Positions 22,150-33,404 of a DNA stretch of 64,000 bases are shown here, piece by piece. The position numbers and the translations under genes are program-made. Positions within the stretch are counted from its first letter, which is position 1. Every line of letters begins with the position of its first letter. The DNA is taken from contig NC_088867.1 in assembly GCF_032884065.1 (NCBI RefSeq), positions 58,912,675 to 58,976,674 on the forward strand, given 5' to 3'. The DNA is from Artemia franciscana (Eukaryota; Arthropoda; Branchiopoda; Anostraca; Artemiidae). Under the pieces are notes generated by a model. It did not search any database, had not been told where the DNA came from, and saw nothing but the letters and a program-made list of their open reading frames with translations.

Positions 22150-23270
22150 TTTCAGTGAATGGTGAGAGAAGATTTAACCTAAATCAAAACACGTTATGTG
22201 AATACAGGTTTTCAAAAGGACGTAACTCAGGGATGGCTTCGGGTATTAATTTGGAACTTTCAGGGAGTGATGAGGGAGTGACACGCAGCAAAACCACTGC
22301 TACTACTACTTCTTCTAGTGCGGCTACTACCAGGCCTAAGGGTATTAAGATGGAAATTTCAGGGAATGTTTAGGGGAAGTTAAACTAAATTAAAACACAC
22401 TTTGTGCATGCATGCTACTAAAAGGGCGTATCAGCAACATCTCAGGAAGTTTAGAAAATTAGATTGAAACTTTCAGGACATGTTGGGGGGTGTTGAACAA
22501 ACCAAAAGGCACTATACCCATGATACTGTTACTACTTTTACTGCTAGTCTACTACTTCTACTAAGGATATTAAGGTGAAACTTTCTGGGAATGTTGGATT
22601 GATCAAAACACACTACGTGTATACAGTTTGTCCAAAGGTAGTATTGGCAATATCTTATTAAGATTAAATTTTCAGGTCATTTTGTGGGCTAGTTGAACTA
22701 AAAAAAAGGCACTATGTCCATGCTACTAATACTTAACACCATAAAACACTATGTGCATGCTGGTTATCAAAAGGGCATACCCTTAATGTCACAAGAACGG
22801 CTTAAAGTATTAAGTTGAAACTAATAGAGCGTGTTGAGGGGATGTTGAACAAACCAAGCGGCACTCTGTGAATACTACTGCTGCTATCACTACTACTGCT
22901 CCCGCTGATCCTACTACTACTCCTACTGCTACTTGTGCCATATTTCTTTAGGCTATGGGTATTAAGGCAAAACTTCCAGGGAATAGTTAGTGCTGTGTTC
23001 AACTATAACAAAACACACTATGTGCATGCAGGTTGTCAAAAGGGCGTATCAGGAATGTTCCAGGAACGACTTGGAGCATTAAACTGCAGTTTTCAGAGCA
23101 TTTTGAGGAGGATATTGAACAAAACTGAAAAATAATATGTACATACGGGTTATCGAGGAGGTGTTTCAGCAATAGCCCAGCAACGTCTTAGGGCATTGAG
23201 CTAAACCTTTCAGGGCTTCTAATATTACTATCACTTTTGCAACTACTTCCACTACTACTACTACAATTAC
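22150..23270 (+). repeat. Degenerate tandem repeat with embedded (ACT)n runs
   Basis: The phrase cacactatgtgcatgcaggtt.tcaaaagggcgta recurs near 22397, 22611, 22748, 23019 and 23133, alternating with ttaag.tgaaactttcaggg.atgtt and runs of act/tac triplets. Spacing is irregular (about 114-271 bp), so full and partial units are mixed. Short frames in this stretch are not genes. Confidence 0.75.
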
Positions 23271-23287
23271 TGAACCAGACAACAACC

Positions 23288-23505
23288 TTGAAAACCTTGT
23301 AGTACGTCAATGTTTTTGGAGTCAGTGTCTGGTATAGAAATTACTAGAATTGCTATGGGATTAAAAATTTCATCGTCATCTGCCCCTGAAAATATTTCTA
23401 CTAAGAAAATAAATTCGCATTTCCTTCTACCATTTCTCCCTTAAGGAAACTTATTAACCCCTCCTTTCAGCATAGAAGATTCCCAAATACTCTCAAGCGC
23501 TAGTG
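23288..23505 (+). repeat. Direct repeat, copy 1 (see 24906-25115)
   Basis: ccttgtagtacgtcaatgtt, actagaattgctatggg and ttaaggaaacttattaaccc recur in the same order at 24906-25115, about 1.62 kb downstream, with the LINE fragment between them. Confidence 0.85.
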
Positions 23506-23521
23506 ATCATACTATATCTGA

Positions 23522-24950
23522 ATGTGCCCCCAAATGACTGCTAACTATCGGCCAGTATTTCTGTTATCTATCTTTAACAAAATTTTTGAGAAGGCGTTGC
23601 TTTCTCGTCTTAAGATTTGTCTTACTTCAAGAGATCTTTTCAGGATTTTGAACTGGATCTTTCTAGAAATCATTCAACCGAGCAAGCTTGAGCATTTCTG
23701 TTGAAGTATCTTCATTCTGGACTAGACTACTCGATTCCTGTTTTTTTATTCTTGGATACACGTAAAACAGTTGATTCGTTAATGAACAGTGTTCTTCTCT
23801 CGAAGCTTTCTTATTTTGGCCTAAACCGTAGTCCTTTCTTTGTTTTAAGTCTTACTCTGCTGGAAAAACGATCTCTACTGGTCAACTTTTCTGCTCGCCT
23901 TCAAAAGTTGATCAGGGTGTCACACAAGGGTCGATTCAAGGATCATTATTGCTTTTAGTTAATGCAAATGACCTTCAGATACTATGCACTAGATTCCGTT
24001 TTTTTTTACTACAAATCTACATGAGGGTCTAACATGTCTATGATATTTTCAGGTTATAATTGGACTTGATAATTTAGTTTCTGTCGAAAATTGCATTTTA
24101 TTTTAATGTTTCAATCATTGTTTTTGAAGTAGGAAATTTAAATCATTAACACTGTTGTTTTCTAAGTCATCCTAAAGTCTAAGTCATCTAAGTCATCTAA
24201 AGTCATCTAAGTCATCTAAGTCATCTAACTCATCCTAAGTCATCCTATACTTTCCTGAGACCACAAACATGGCTTGCATTATTTGTATTATCATGTTGCT
24301 TTTGCTGACAATAGCACCCTTGTTACTTCTCGGAGAACGTAGGCAGAAGCTCACAAAAAGCCAGAGAACATGTTCAAAAGAATTTAATTTGGTTTCGTTC
24401 TAACACTCCTACCCTAAATGTTTATAAGTCCAGTTCTTTAGTTGTTTTCTTTTTTTGTCGTGTATTTCGTGTTTGTTCTGAACTATCAAAAATTCAGCAG
24501 TCCAAAGGCTCTATTGGTAGGTCAAAGGACGGTCATATCTGTTTCTTAGACAACCTTCTTGATGAAAATTAATCTTTTAAACATCATAATGATTACAACG
24601 AAGGTATGTAGAAGCATTGTTATTCTTAGAAAGCTCAAACATATTTTTCCTTGGCCAGTTTTGAGAATCCTCTTTCACAGTTTAATTCAAGTGCATATTT
24701 CTTATTGCCCAGTTATATGGATGTCTACTTTTCCTTTGTTTTTCTTAAACCGCTTTCTAACGCTTATAATAAAGCCATAACTATACACCTTTCAGCCGCT
24801 AAACCGTTACTAGATGTTGAAATTAGAAAAGTAATTTCGACGCTAAGTGTTGAGGATAGGGATGTCTTTAAAAGCCTGATGGTGTCACTATTTCCAGGCC
24901 TTATGTTTGACGACCTTGTAGTAAGTCAATGTTCTGGAATCAGCGTGTGA
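23522..24950 (+). pseudogene. Decayed LINE reverse transcriptase (Jockey/CR1-like)
   Basis: RT landmarks appear in order in shifting frames: NYRPVFLLSIFNKIFEKALL (23540), VFLFLDTRKTVDSLMN...LLSKLSYFGL (first catalytic Asp block, about 23730), FADNSTLV (a FADD box with the second Asp changed to Asn, about 24308), and the thumb KVCRSIVILRKLKHIFP...HISYCPVIW (about 24600). Multiple frameshifts show it is dead. A minisatellite at 24163-24248 interrupts it. Flanked by the direct repeats 23288-23505 and 24906-25115. Confidence 0.8.
24163..24248 (+). repeat. 9-bp minisatellite (aagtcatct)n
   Basis: About nine units of ctaagtcat with variants ctaaagtcat and cctaagtcat. Confidence 0.92.
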
Positions 24951-25115
24951 TATAGACATTACTAGAATTGCAATGGAATCAAAATTTCCTCGTCATCTGG
25001 CCCTGAAAATATTTCTAATAAGAAAATTAAATTCGTTTTTCCTTTCACCATTTCTCTCTTAAGGAAACTTATTAACCCCTCGTTTCAGCATAGAGGTTTC
25101 CCAAATGCTCTCAAG
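24906..25115 (+). repeat. Direct repeat, copy 2
   Basis: Matches 23288-23505 in the same orientation with scattered substitutions and small indels. Confidence 0.85.
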
Positions 25116-25284
25116 CGCTTATTTCTTTTTGCCCAGTTAAATGGATGTCTACTTTTCCTTTTTTTCTTAAACTGCTCTCTAACGCTATTTTGATGTAACT
25201 ATTAGTATCAAAGTTCATTTTCTTAGAGTTTCGGTTACTATTGAGTAGGGTCGCTCCTTACTACTGTTCGTTACCACGAAATGT

Positions 25285-25840
25285 TTGATTTGGACTCGTT
25301 TATTGTGTCGCTTGAATCGAGGTTCAATGACCACAACAAAACCCAGTTCAAAGAAATTCTTATTTATCCAAAAATTTTAAAAAACACGGAGAGGGATATA
25401 CTTTTTAATACTATGAAAGATCTATGACGATGAAAATTCAACAATGAAATGACAATGCTATGAAAGGTCTACGACAATGAAAATGACTTTAAGTTCCATG
25501 ACAATGGAAATTTAGAAGTGGAAGCAACAACCTGGTACGATGTGTGGAAAAGCAAAGACTGTGGTGAGGAAGTGAAGCTCATAGATCTCTTCTCTGAAAC
25601 TAATTTTTTTCCCTTCAATTATGAAAGCCCCTGTAAACTATGTGACCCTCCGGCCTACAAAACGCACTGTGGACAAATTCTTTAGCATAATGAGGCGAGT
25701 AAAACGTGACTGAGGAGCACTATGAGTGTAGAACGCCTATCAAGCATGTGCTTATTAAGTATTCACAGGTGTAGAGCACAACAGCTCAATTTGGAAGAGT
25801 TGATAGACAAATTTCACTCGTGTGGTTCACAACGGAGAAC
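25285..25840 (+). pseudogene. hAT transposase C-terminal fragment (ZMYM/DUF4371-like), decayed
   Basis: Translations in changing frames give FDLDSFIVSLESRFNDHNKT near 25282, then PSIMKAPVNYVTLRPTKRTV...FFSIMRRVKRD and MSVERLSSMCLLSIHR...NLEELIDKF near 25610-25815. This is the order of the C-terminal dimerisation region of hAT transposases (FFPSI..AL..L.TLP.T.CTVERSFS.MRR.K, then ERL..L.LLSIHR). Frame changes and stops show it is inactive. The N-terminal zinc finger and catalytic part are absent; no terminal repeats were found. Confidence 0.75.
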
Positions 25841-27200
25841 GTCGCTAATAGGACAAGTGAGAGTTTCAGCGGAACCCACCAATATTGGCAAAATTTTCTG
25901 CCGCCATTTTGTTTTTTGTTTCTGTTTTTGTTGATTTTGAACGCAAGGCGAATATCGAAATTGCATTTTTAAAGAGAAAACCGTGTGTTTGTACAATAAG
26001 GAGCTATCTAATGAAAATAATAAATTATATACGGATATTCAAGGATATAAAGTATTTTTCATAACCCCCTTCCTAAAATTCAACCTATGGGCGCCCCTGT
26101 TTTCATACCTCTTAACTAATTTTAAGGCAACCTCTACACAAAAACTTACCGCTTGCTCCGATAACCAAGGATTCATCGCCGTTTTTACGGCAGTGACTTC
26201 CGTTTTCTTTTTTTTTTTCTTTTTTTTAATCGCTCTGCAGAGGTTTCTGAAGGTTTTGCTCAAAAATCAACAGATCAGATCCCGGTCCTTTACACTCTAT
26301 TACTAAAACGAACCCTAGTTCTAATCTAAGATTAATTACTGACTCAAAGTGCCGTCTGGAATTTACTCTTTGGTTACTCTTTTGTGCTTTTTTTTAAAGC
26401 GGCAAGGAATTAACTATCCAAAACAAATATTGAAAAAAAACGACAGCTGATTAATAAAATTGATGATATTTTTAATACATAGGAGACTAATCAGAAATTG
26501 GATTAAAGGGTGGGGGGTTAGGCTAAAACAAAACAATATGTTCAGGGAGTGTGTTGCAATTAATATTTTCTAGTCTAGCTTACATTTCATGAATTTTTCG
26601 AAAAAAATTAAAAGTCATAAAAAGCATAAAGACACGCAATTTAACAACCACATCTGTGGAGTAGATAACCAACAAGGTTTGGTTTTCAGAGTCATTCGTT
26701 CAGGTCGAGCGTCTTATAAATTAGTTTAACAATTAGATTATAGGTTGATTTTTAAGGGTTTGGTAAGTTTCTGCATTGATAGGGGTTCCAACCGTTACAT
26801 TAATGACGATGAATTAAAAACTCTTCTAAGTTTTTAGGAAAAGTTCACTTAGTTGAGATTTATGATGAGTGTTTGAACCAACTTGGCAACTATGCCGAAA
26901 AATAGAGTAAAGTATGTACTTTCTAAAAATACATTTACTTTTTTGAAATTATCTATAGTTGTTTAGTTATATTCAAACGGACTTCATTTAAAAGAACAAA
27001 AAACCCTCCTATTATGTATATTTTTCCACTCCTAGACAAGGAGCCTCTGTGGAGATATGAAAATTTTGAAGATTAGGCCTATAACAAGAATAATAAATTA
27101 TGTCCTCTATAAATAAATTGATTTACACAAAGGAGTAATTGAAATAAATGAAGATAAAACTGAAAAATATAAAATTACACTTCTAACGAAAAGGACGACA
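25841..27200. other. Intronic sequence, no gene recognised
   Basis: AT-rich. A T-rich run (10, c, 10-ish) at about 26209-26229 lies next to a 107-codon frame (25983-26306) that has no domain and starts with GTG. Nothing else stands out. Confidence 0.4.
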
Positions 27201-27940
27201 ATAAGTAGCTCATAACACTCATAATAACAAATCTTTCGTATATTGCACAAGCAGATGATTTACTTTTGATTAGCCGCACTAAATCTAGTCTAATTAAGTC
27301 GACCCAGCTTGTTTCTAAGTATTTTCATGAAATCGGCCTCAAACTTCATACTGAAAAATGTGAATATTTAGTTTTTAATGGTAAACACTAAAGTAGTGAT
27401 GTTGCTTGTGGTTCTTTCTCAGTTAATCTCGCTTCTTTGACTCGGTGGCTTGGTATTAGTATTTGTTCATCTTTATCGGCTTTTCGATCTTGTGGGCTTC
27501 ATGATATTAAAAGTAAACTTAAAACTGAGTACGTGAAAATTGTCCCGAACCGAGGCAGATTTTCACGAAAGGCTTTATACAGACTTTACATAGTGCGATC
27601 ATTCTATATTGTTTTGGCCGGTTTGCGCACGTTTTTTTAATAGTCAATATTTACAAAATATAAGAGTTCTGTATTTTCGCTATTGCAATTATTTATTGTA
27701 TCTGCCGCGTTCATATAGAAATCGCAAGATTATTAGAAAGTTTTGCGCCACTGACATCATCTTTGTTTATAAAAAACTTTATGCTAGATTAGGTAATAAT
27801 GACTGTCAACGTTTGGGTCCTTACCACCATTTGATTAGATCGTATTGATTGTATTGTCTGTGTTTTTTTTTCTTCCGTTAGCGTTTTACTCCGCTTAATT
27901 TTTTTAAAACAAGTGGGTAGTAAACAAATTATTATTAGTG
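27200..27940 (+). pseudogene. LINE reverse-transcriptase fragment, relative of the intact LINE
   Basis: AQADDLLLISRTKSSLIKST (catalytic ADD, about 27245), then IGLKLHTEKCEYLVFNG, RWLGISI and a thumb-like FSRKALYRLYIV appear in one plus-strand frame with stops, followed by another frame. The 3' end acaagtgggtagtaaacaaattattattag resembles the tail of the intact LINE at 11.16-11.20 kb. It is 5'-truncated. Confidence 0.8.
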
Positions 27941-29387
27941 CATAACACTAAAATCACTCGTAGAACATAACACATTACAGGTTTGAAGATTTTATTCGTT
28001 TTTTGTTGAAAACATTTCTTTCTTATCTCTACGGTATTGCAATTCCGTACTAGTTCTAATAGTCAGCAGACAAATCTCTGCTTCTCGTGTGGAAAACTAA
28101 TTTCCCTAGTTGTTCAAAGCGGGGACAGGGCTGTAATTTCTTTAATAGGGCTTCGACCGTTCTGATTCCAATTGTGCACTTTTTATTCCGATCCAATGAT
28201 GTTCTTGAGGGGATTCAGGCTCTTTTTCTAAATTCAGGCTCTTTTTCTAAATAAATTTTTACCATAAAGATTACTCAAACATCATTTACAATTCCTGAAT
28301 CAGTAACAAATTGCGATTTTTTCTCATTAGATATTTTTTTTTAAACGTGTTTTAAAATTTTGTTAGCTATGGGCCATGCTTCGTTCTATCGCTGCAAGCA
28401 TGATTGGAACAACAATACTAAACATTTGTACCATTAATAACAGACACTGAAACTTACACATTAGCCGAGAATAAAATGAGATTGTATATGCTAAAATTTC
28501 ATTCGAAAGACTGAAAATGCATCTGATAAATTTCCGGAAAGTGGCGTAGGAACTGAAAAATTCAGAACCCTGGAGAACCCTCTTTTTTATTTTCTGACTG
28601 AAATAATGAAACACTAAAAAAGGAAAAAAAAACAGAATTTCTTCATTTCAGAGTCATACATTTATTACCCAAGCATCATTGACAGTGCGACATCTATAAT
28701 AAAATAGAAGCATCTATAAAAAGGCAGAATTCTGATAACAATGTGAGCCCTGTATCAAAGAAATCTACTTTTTAGGGTGATTCCAAATATGAGAAATCCA
28801 TTGAATTTGAACTAAATCATAAGAGAAATATTAGAAAATAATAAATTATTTCATCCCCCTTCTATCCCTAGCCATGGAGCCTTTCAAGGGGGAATACGTG
28901 GATTGTATTTCCATTTTGTATTGTATTGAATAAACTTCTTCTTCTTCTCCTTTTTCTGAATTAGCATCAATTTAGAAATAGGGCAAAAAAACCTAGAATA
29001 GGAGTGGGGGATCTTAATAAATATCATACCAAAAAATCCAGGATGTCCAAGAGTCCTAAATTGGATGTGTCAAGTTTCTACATGGAATACACGAAATTTT
29101 GCCTTTTTTGGGAAGGTTGGCAACGGATGTGTCTCATCTGCTTGTTTTGCCTTTTTGCCCAGGGGTATATCAAATCGAGGGGTATATCATAGTATATCAG
29201 GTATATCATAGTATATAAGTATATCAGGGGTATATCATATCGAATTAGTGGTCACAGAATGTAGGAAAAGGTTAACGTGAAGGAAAATTCAAAGCTATTG
29301 ACTGGTTTTTAAAAATCAAAAGATATCATTCTGTATACAAGCGCGATTCCGGCCATGATATGCTGCGAAACCAAAATTTTACCCGAC
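27941..29387. other. Intronic sequence, nothing recognised apart from short AT repeats
   Basis: An 18-bp phrase (attcaggctctttttctaaat) is duplicated at about 28216-28250. A (gtatatca)n-like stretch lies at about 29163-29243. No coding potential is recognised. Confidence 0.4.
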
Positions 29388-29474
29388 AAGATCCAAAATA
29401 TTATCGAGCGAAAATTATGAGACAGCCTATACGCCTGGAACTATGGAAAACTACATATATAGCCTTATACTTAC
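29388..29474 (+). repeat. Isolated monomer of the 31-kb tandem array
   Basis: aatattatcgagcgaaaatt, cctatacgcctggaactat and acatatatagccttatactt match the B-type monomer of the array at 30955-31560. It stops directly against the foldback at 29475. Confidence 0.85.
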
Positions 29475-29901
29475 ATAATATGAAAAAACTTCGTTTTCTT
29501 AAAGAGTTAAAGAGGCTGCGTCCCAAAGTCGAACCTTAAAACGTACAGGAATTAGAAGAGGCAGTTGGGGGGCTACAGGTTTTTTCTGTGGGGGGACATC
29601 ATTGTTACTAATTACTAGTTTCGGCGCAATGGTTCTCCTGTCCTCTTGTGTTAAACATTTTTCGAAGTTATTCCATTATTCATTCATTTCAATTTTTTGT
29701 TAATTAAAAGAGGGCCTTTCCGAAGCCAAGAGCGGGGGGTTAGCAAAAAAACAAAAACCTGTACAAAAGAGTCTTTAAAAGCTGGGGGTTGGGGGGGCGG
29801 CAGCCCCCCAACTGCCTCTTCTAATTCCTGTACGTTTTAAGGTTCGACTTTGGGACGCAGCCTCTTTAACTCTTTAAGAAAACGAAGTTTTTTTCATATT
29901 A
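29475..29901. mobile_element. Foldback element 3 (about 96-bp arms)
   Basis: Left arm about 29475-29571 and right arm about 29808-29901 are near-perfect inverted copies (cttcgttttcttaaagagtt, gaggctgcgtcccaaagtcg, aaccttaaaacgtacagg, gaagaggcagttgggggg). The 236-bp centre is non-coding. The arm core cttaaaacg.acag.aatt is shared with foldback elements 1 and 2, suggesting related families. Confidence 0.88.
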
Positions 29902-29943
29902 TTTCTGTACGTTTTTCTACAATCCATGGTGGATGTAATTTAA

Positions 29944-30018
29944 TAATTCCTGTACTCCTCGTACAGGAATTAGGAGAGGAACTTGGGTGGCTGCCGCCCC
30001 CCCCCCCCCGCTTTTAAA
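29944..30018. repeat. 12-bp perfect hairpin and partial foldback arm
   Basis: taattcctgtac (29944-29955) and gtacaggaatta (29961-29972) are perfect inverted copies with a 5-base loop. The right half continues as a truncated copy of the foldback 3 arm (gaggaacttgggtggctgcc, then a C run). Confidence 0.8.
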
Positions 30019-30165
30019 TCATTGTATAAAATAGAAAAAAAATAGATAGAATGACCGAAATGTTTCTTTTGCTCATAAGAAGCTAATATTCTGTTATCTC
30101 TCAATTGATAAGCTGTCCAGGTGTTATCAAAATTATACACTTTTATTTTGATGTTGTGAAAAAAA

Positions 30166-30238
30166 CCGCCCGTAAGGGACTTGAACCCTTGACCAGAGGA
30201 TTAAATGTCCCACGCTCTACCGACTGAGCTAATCACTT
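30166..30238 (-). pseudogene. tRNA-Lys(UUU)-like pseudogene
   Basis: On the minus strand A box TAGCTCAGTCGG, a full D arm, a perfect T stem (AAGGG/CCCTT) around B box GGTTCAAGTCC, and an acceptor 3' half ACGGGCG match eukaryotic tRNA-Lys. A T7 pol III terminator follows at once. The 5' acceptor strand (AAGTGAT) does not pair with the 3' half, U33 is replaced by A before the TTT anticodon, and the anticodon stem is weakened. A working tRNA is therefore unlikely; a tRNA-derived retroposon is an alternative, but no SINE tail is seen. Confidence 0.75.
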
Positions 30239-30320
30239 GCATGTGTGTAAACATAACTTCTAAATAACTTTTAAAAACTTCAAATTAACATGGGCTCTTA
30301 TGGAGAGAAATGCGTTAATT

Positions 30321-30482
30321 AAGTAGCTAATGCGTGGTTTCTGGAAAACAGGGAAGGAGTTATCGGATCGAGCTGAAATTTCGCAGATAAGCTCCTGGGC
30401 CGTAGGGGACCTTAACTTGTGAATTTCAGCCCGATCGGACAACGTTAAAAGGGGTTGGGGTTGGGGGGTCGAAACTTTCGGG
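30321..30482 (+). repeat. Direct repeat, copy 1 of about 155 bp
   Basis: gtggtttctggaaaacaggg through ttcagcccgatcggacaacg to gggtcgaaactttcgg is almost identical to 30621-30780, only 300 bp away. The wording (a gatcgagctgaaatttcgc and gatcggac phrase) is non-coding and repeat-like. Confidence 0.93.
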
Positions 30483-30620
30483 GGGTTAAGATTTTCCTAC
30501 GAAACTTTCCAGGAAAATTACTCGGAGAATTCCGCATCGAATGAGTCTTCGTACACCCAGATCCGATGTCGGCTGTGACCTGTAGGTGTCGAGGAAAAAA
30601 AAAAGAAAATGAATTTTAAG

Positions 30621-30780
30621 TGGCTATGCGTGGTTTCTGGAAAACAGGGAAGGAGTTATCGGATCGAGCTGAAATTTCGCGGATAAGCTCCTGGGCCCTA
30701 GGGGACCTTAACTTGTGAATTTCAGCCCGATCGGACAACGTTAAAGGGGGGCTGGGGTTGACGGGTCGAAACTTTCGGCC
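30621..30780 (+). repeat. Direct repeat, copy 2
   Basis: Second copy of 30321-30482 with only a few substitutions, so a recent duplication or gene-conversion product. Confidence 0.93.
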
Positions 30781-30954
30781 AGATTTTCCCCATGAAGGAA
30801 AAGTTGGAGGGGGATGAAATTTGGCAGGTTTCTTAGTTGGAGCTCGGGCTACGAAATGCATTCCTCCCCATCCCTCTGCGACCACTGGAACCGAAGATCG
30901 CTTAACATTGTCGTGGGTCGCCTCTTTATAGAGGCACGAGTGTGCCTCCTTGAT

Positions 30955-31560
30955 ACCTATACCCGAAAAAGCGCCATATATCTATACCAAATATACTTTG
31001 ATATGTATACCATCGAGCAAAAATATTATCGAGCAAAAATTATGAGACAGACTATACACCTGGAACTACGGAAAACTATATACATAGCCTTATGTTTTTA
31101 TATCTATACCAAAAAAGCGCCATATATCTATACCATATACACTTTCATATCTATACCACAAAATATTATCGAGCAAAAATTATAAGACAGCCTATACGCC
31201 TGGAACTATGGAAAACTACATATATAGCCTTATACTTTCATATCTATACCACAAAAAAGGGCCATATATCTATACCAAATATACTTTGATATGTATACCA
31301 TCGAGCAAAAATATTATCGAGCAAAAATTATAAGACAGTCTATACACCTGGAACTACGGAAAACTATATACATAGCCTTATATTTTTATATCTATACCAA
31401 AAAAAGCGGCATATATCTATACCACATACACTTTCATATCTATACCAAAAAATATTATCGAGTAAAAATTATAACACAGCCTATACGCCCGGAACTATGA
31501 AAAACTATATACACAGCCTTATACTTTCATATCTATACCACAAAAAAGCGCCACATTCTG
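30955..31560 (+). repeat. Higher-order tandem array of two about 145-bp monomers
   Basis: attatcgagcaaaaattat recurs at about 31023, 31170, 31313 and 31457. Monomers alternate: type A (actatacacctggaactacg ... tatatacatagcc) and type B (cctatacgcctggaactatg ... acatatatagcc), giving a 299-bp AB period. The frames of 60-120 codons here arise because the period leaves one frame open; they are not genes. Confidence 0.92.
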
Positions 31561-32365
31561 GCATTATATCCTGTCAAGACAAGAAGTCAGGGTTTTGAGC
31601 GAAAATTTCGATAGCCTATTGATTTATAACCTAAAATATATCCAGATAGCTTTCCACTTTCAAAAACCCTATTGTCACACGACTGCACATTCGTTTTTAT
31701 ACATACATATGAAATTATATACATACATATTTTATATATACATATGTTACGTTATATATAAAATGAATTGGTATTATTTGGAGCATGTATATCCAATTTT
31801 AGTAACACAATGCCATTGCATTATTTACAATCAATATGGTATAACCGAGTTGAAAATTTTTCGTGTAATTGAAAAATTACACTTGCAGAGCCAATTTTTT
31901 CCCCTTTTCGTGTGAGATCCTTTGTATCAGTGTAGAGAAGGATTTACTCCCTAACATATCTTTATTTGGAAGAATCTCTTGAGCTAAGTGTGCAATGTGG
32001 ATGCTAAGAGGATAATATACCCCCTTGAGTCTCAGAACTTTCTAGTGAGAAAATAAAGTTCACGTTAGAATGCTTACCTATACAAAACTGGAAGAGATGG
32101 AACACCCCCAGAGCAACAATTGTCCAATAAAACCCCTACCCTTGGATTTTCTTTATGCACGACCTGAAAATGTTTTTGAATTTCATACCTCCCTTCTTCA
32201 AGACAATCTCAAGGGTGAATCTTTCTCAGGAAAGATTTTCATTTTTTAAGCTTTATAATGCACTTGTTTAGCACAAAGACTAGGTGGTCCAGAAGATAAC
32301 AACTCCAATAAATAGAACTCTACGCTGTCAAAAACTGACATTTCTTTTTTTAACACAAATGAAAG
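31561..32365. other. Intronic sequence, nothing recognised
   Basis: AT-rich with a (tatacata)-type stretch at about 31700-31760. No gene recognised. Confidence 0.4.
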
Positions 32366-32404
32366 CATAGAGCAATGTTAAAACTTAAAACGTGCAAAAA
32401 TTAT
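32366..32404. repeat. Remnant of a foldback-family arm
   Basis: aatgttaaaacttaaaacgt.caaaaattat matches the arm core (acattaaaacttaaaacgaa) of foldback 1. Confidence 0.5.
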
Positions 32405-32434
32405 CTTATAGACCTAAATGAAGACGGAGCAAAA

Positions 32435-32845
32435 AGTTTTTATATTTTATTCACTATATTCCAGCGAAGATGGAGTATCCTTGAAAATTAGCAACAAGAT
32501 TTCAATAGACAAGATCAACATCAGATCAATCATGGTTAAAATCTGGGATGTGTGCTTTTTTAATGTTCAAGAATGTGAAAAATTGCAGGCTTAATTTAAT
32601 TTTTTACCTTTTGTTCACTATACTCGAGTGAAGATGGAGTATCCTTGAAAATTGGAAACAAGATTTCAATAAACAATATCAACATAAGATCAATCATGGT
32701 TAAAATCTGGGATTTGTGTTTTTTTAATGTTCAAGAACGTGAAAAATTGCATGTTTAATTTAATTTTTTTACCTTTTCATTCGAGTGACGATGGAGTATG
32801 CTTGAAAATTAGCAACAAGATTTCAATAAGCAAGACTCAAATTTA
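32435..32845 (+). repeat. Tandem repeat, about 160-bp unit, three copies
   Basis: gatggagtat.cttgaaaatt recurs at 32469, 32633 and 32790 (spacing 164 and 157), each followed by caagatttcaata and, in the first two, atcaatcatggttaaaatct and atgttcaagaa.gtgaaaaattgca. Confidence 0.92.
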
Positions 32846-33404
32846 TCCAGGCTTTCAAGAGAAGTTGAAAAGGCCTTTTGAAGGTTATTCCAAAAAAAAT
32901 AACAACCTAATAAAAATTTTCAAGTGAAAAAAAAAGACAATCAGCTAAAATCTTTAGAAGTATCAAAGTGGCTATCCTAAATCCAATGGCATGGTTCCCT
33001 CACTCCTTCCCTTCAATACAGACAAAAAATAAGATGTTTTATTTCTCCTTATTCTGAAAATAAGAATATCATTTTGAAAATCTTAGCCTTGGTCAACAGA
33101 AAAACGAGCCATTCCAACCCCCGGCTCAGATCAGATAGACTACTGAATGAAACGTAAGGTGAAGTGGTAAAGAAGAACTTTCCCTATGATTTTTTCCAAA
33201 GAAACCTCCCAAGAAAAATTCGCAGTTTCCTATAGGCCCCTTAGAGAATAGCACTACACCCCTTCCCCTACACAAAAACTAAAAACGAAATCATAATGTA
33301 TACACCTATGCTTAGCATTGGCTAAATAATATTTGAACTTTTTAGCATATCTTAATGGAAAAAAACATGGAACACAAATCGAGTAACACAACAATTTGGC
33401 TCAC

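Noticed and set aside
30166..30238. Functional tRNA-Lys gene
   Set aside because: Acceptor strands do not pair and U33 is missing; classed as pseudogene.
30814..31500. Series of Tyr/Ile-rich open frames
   Set aside because: They follow the 299-bp repeat period and arise from tandem repetition.
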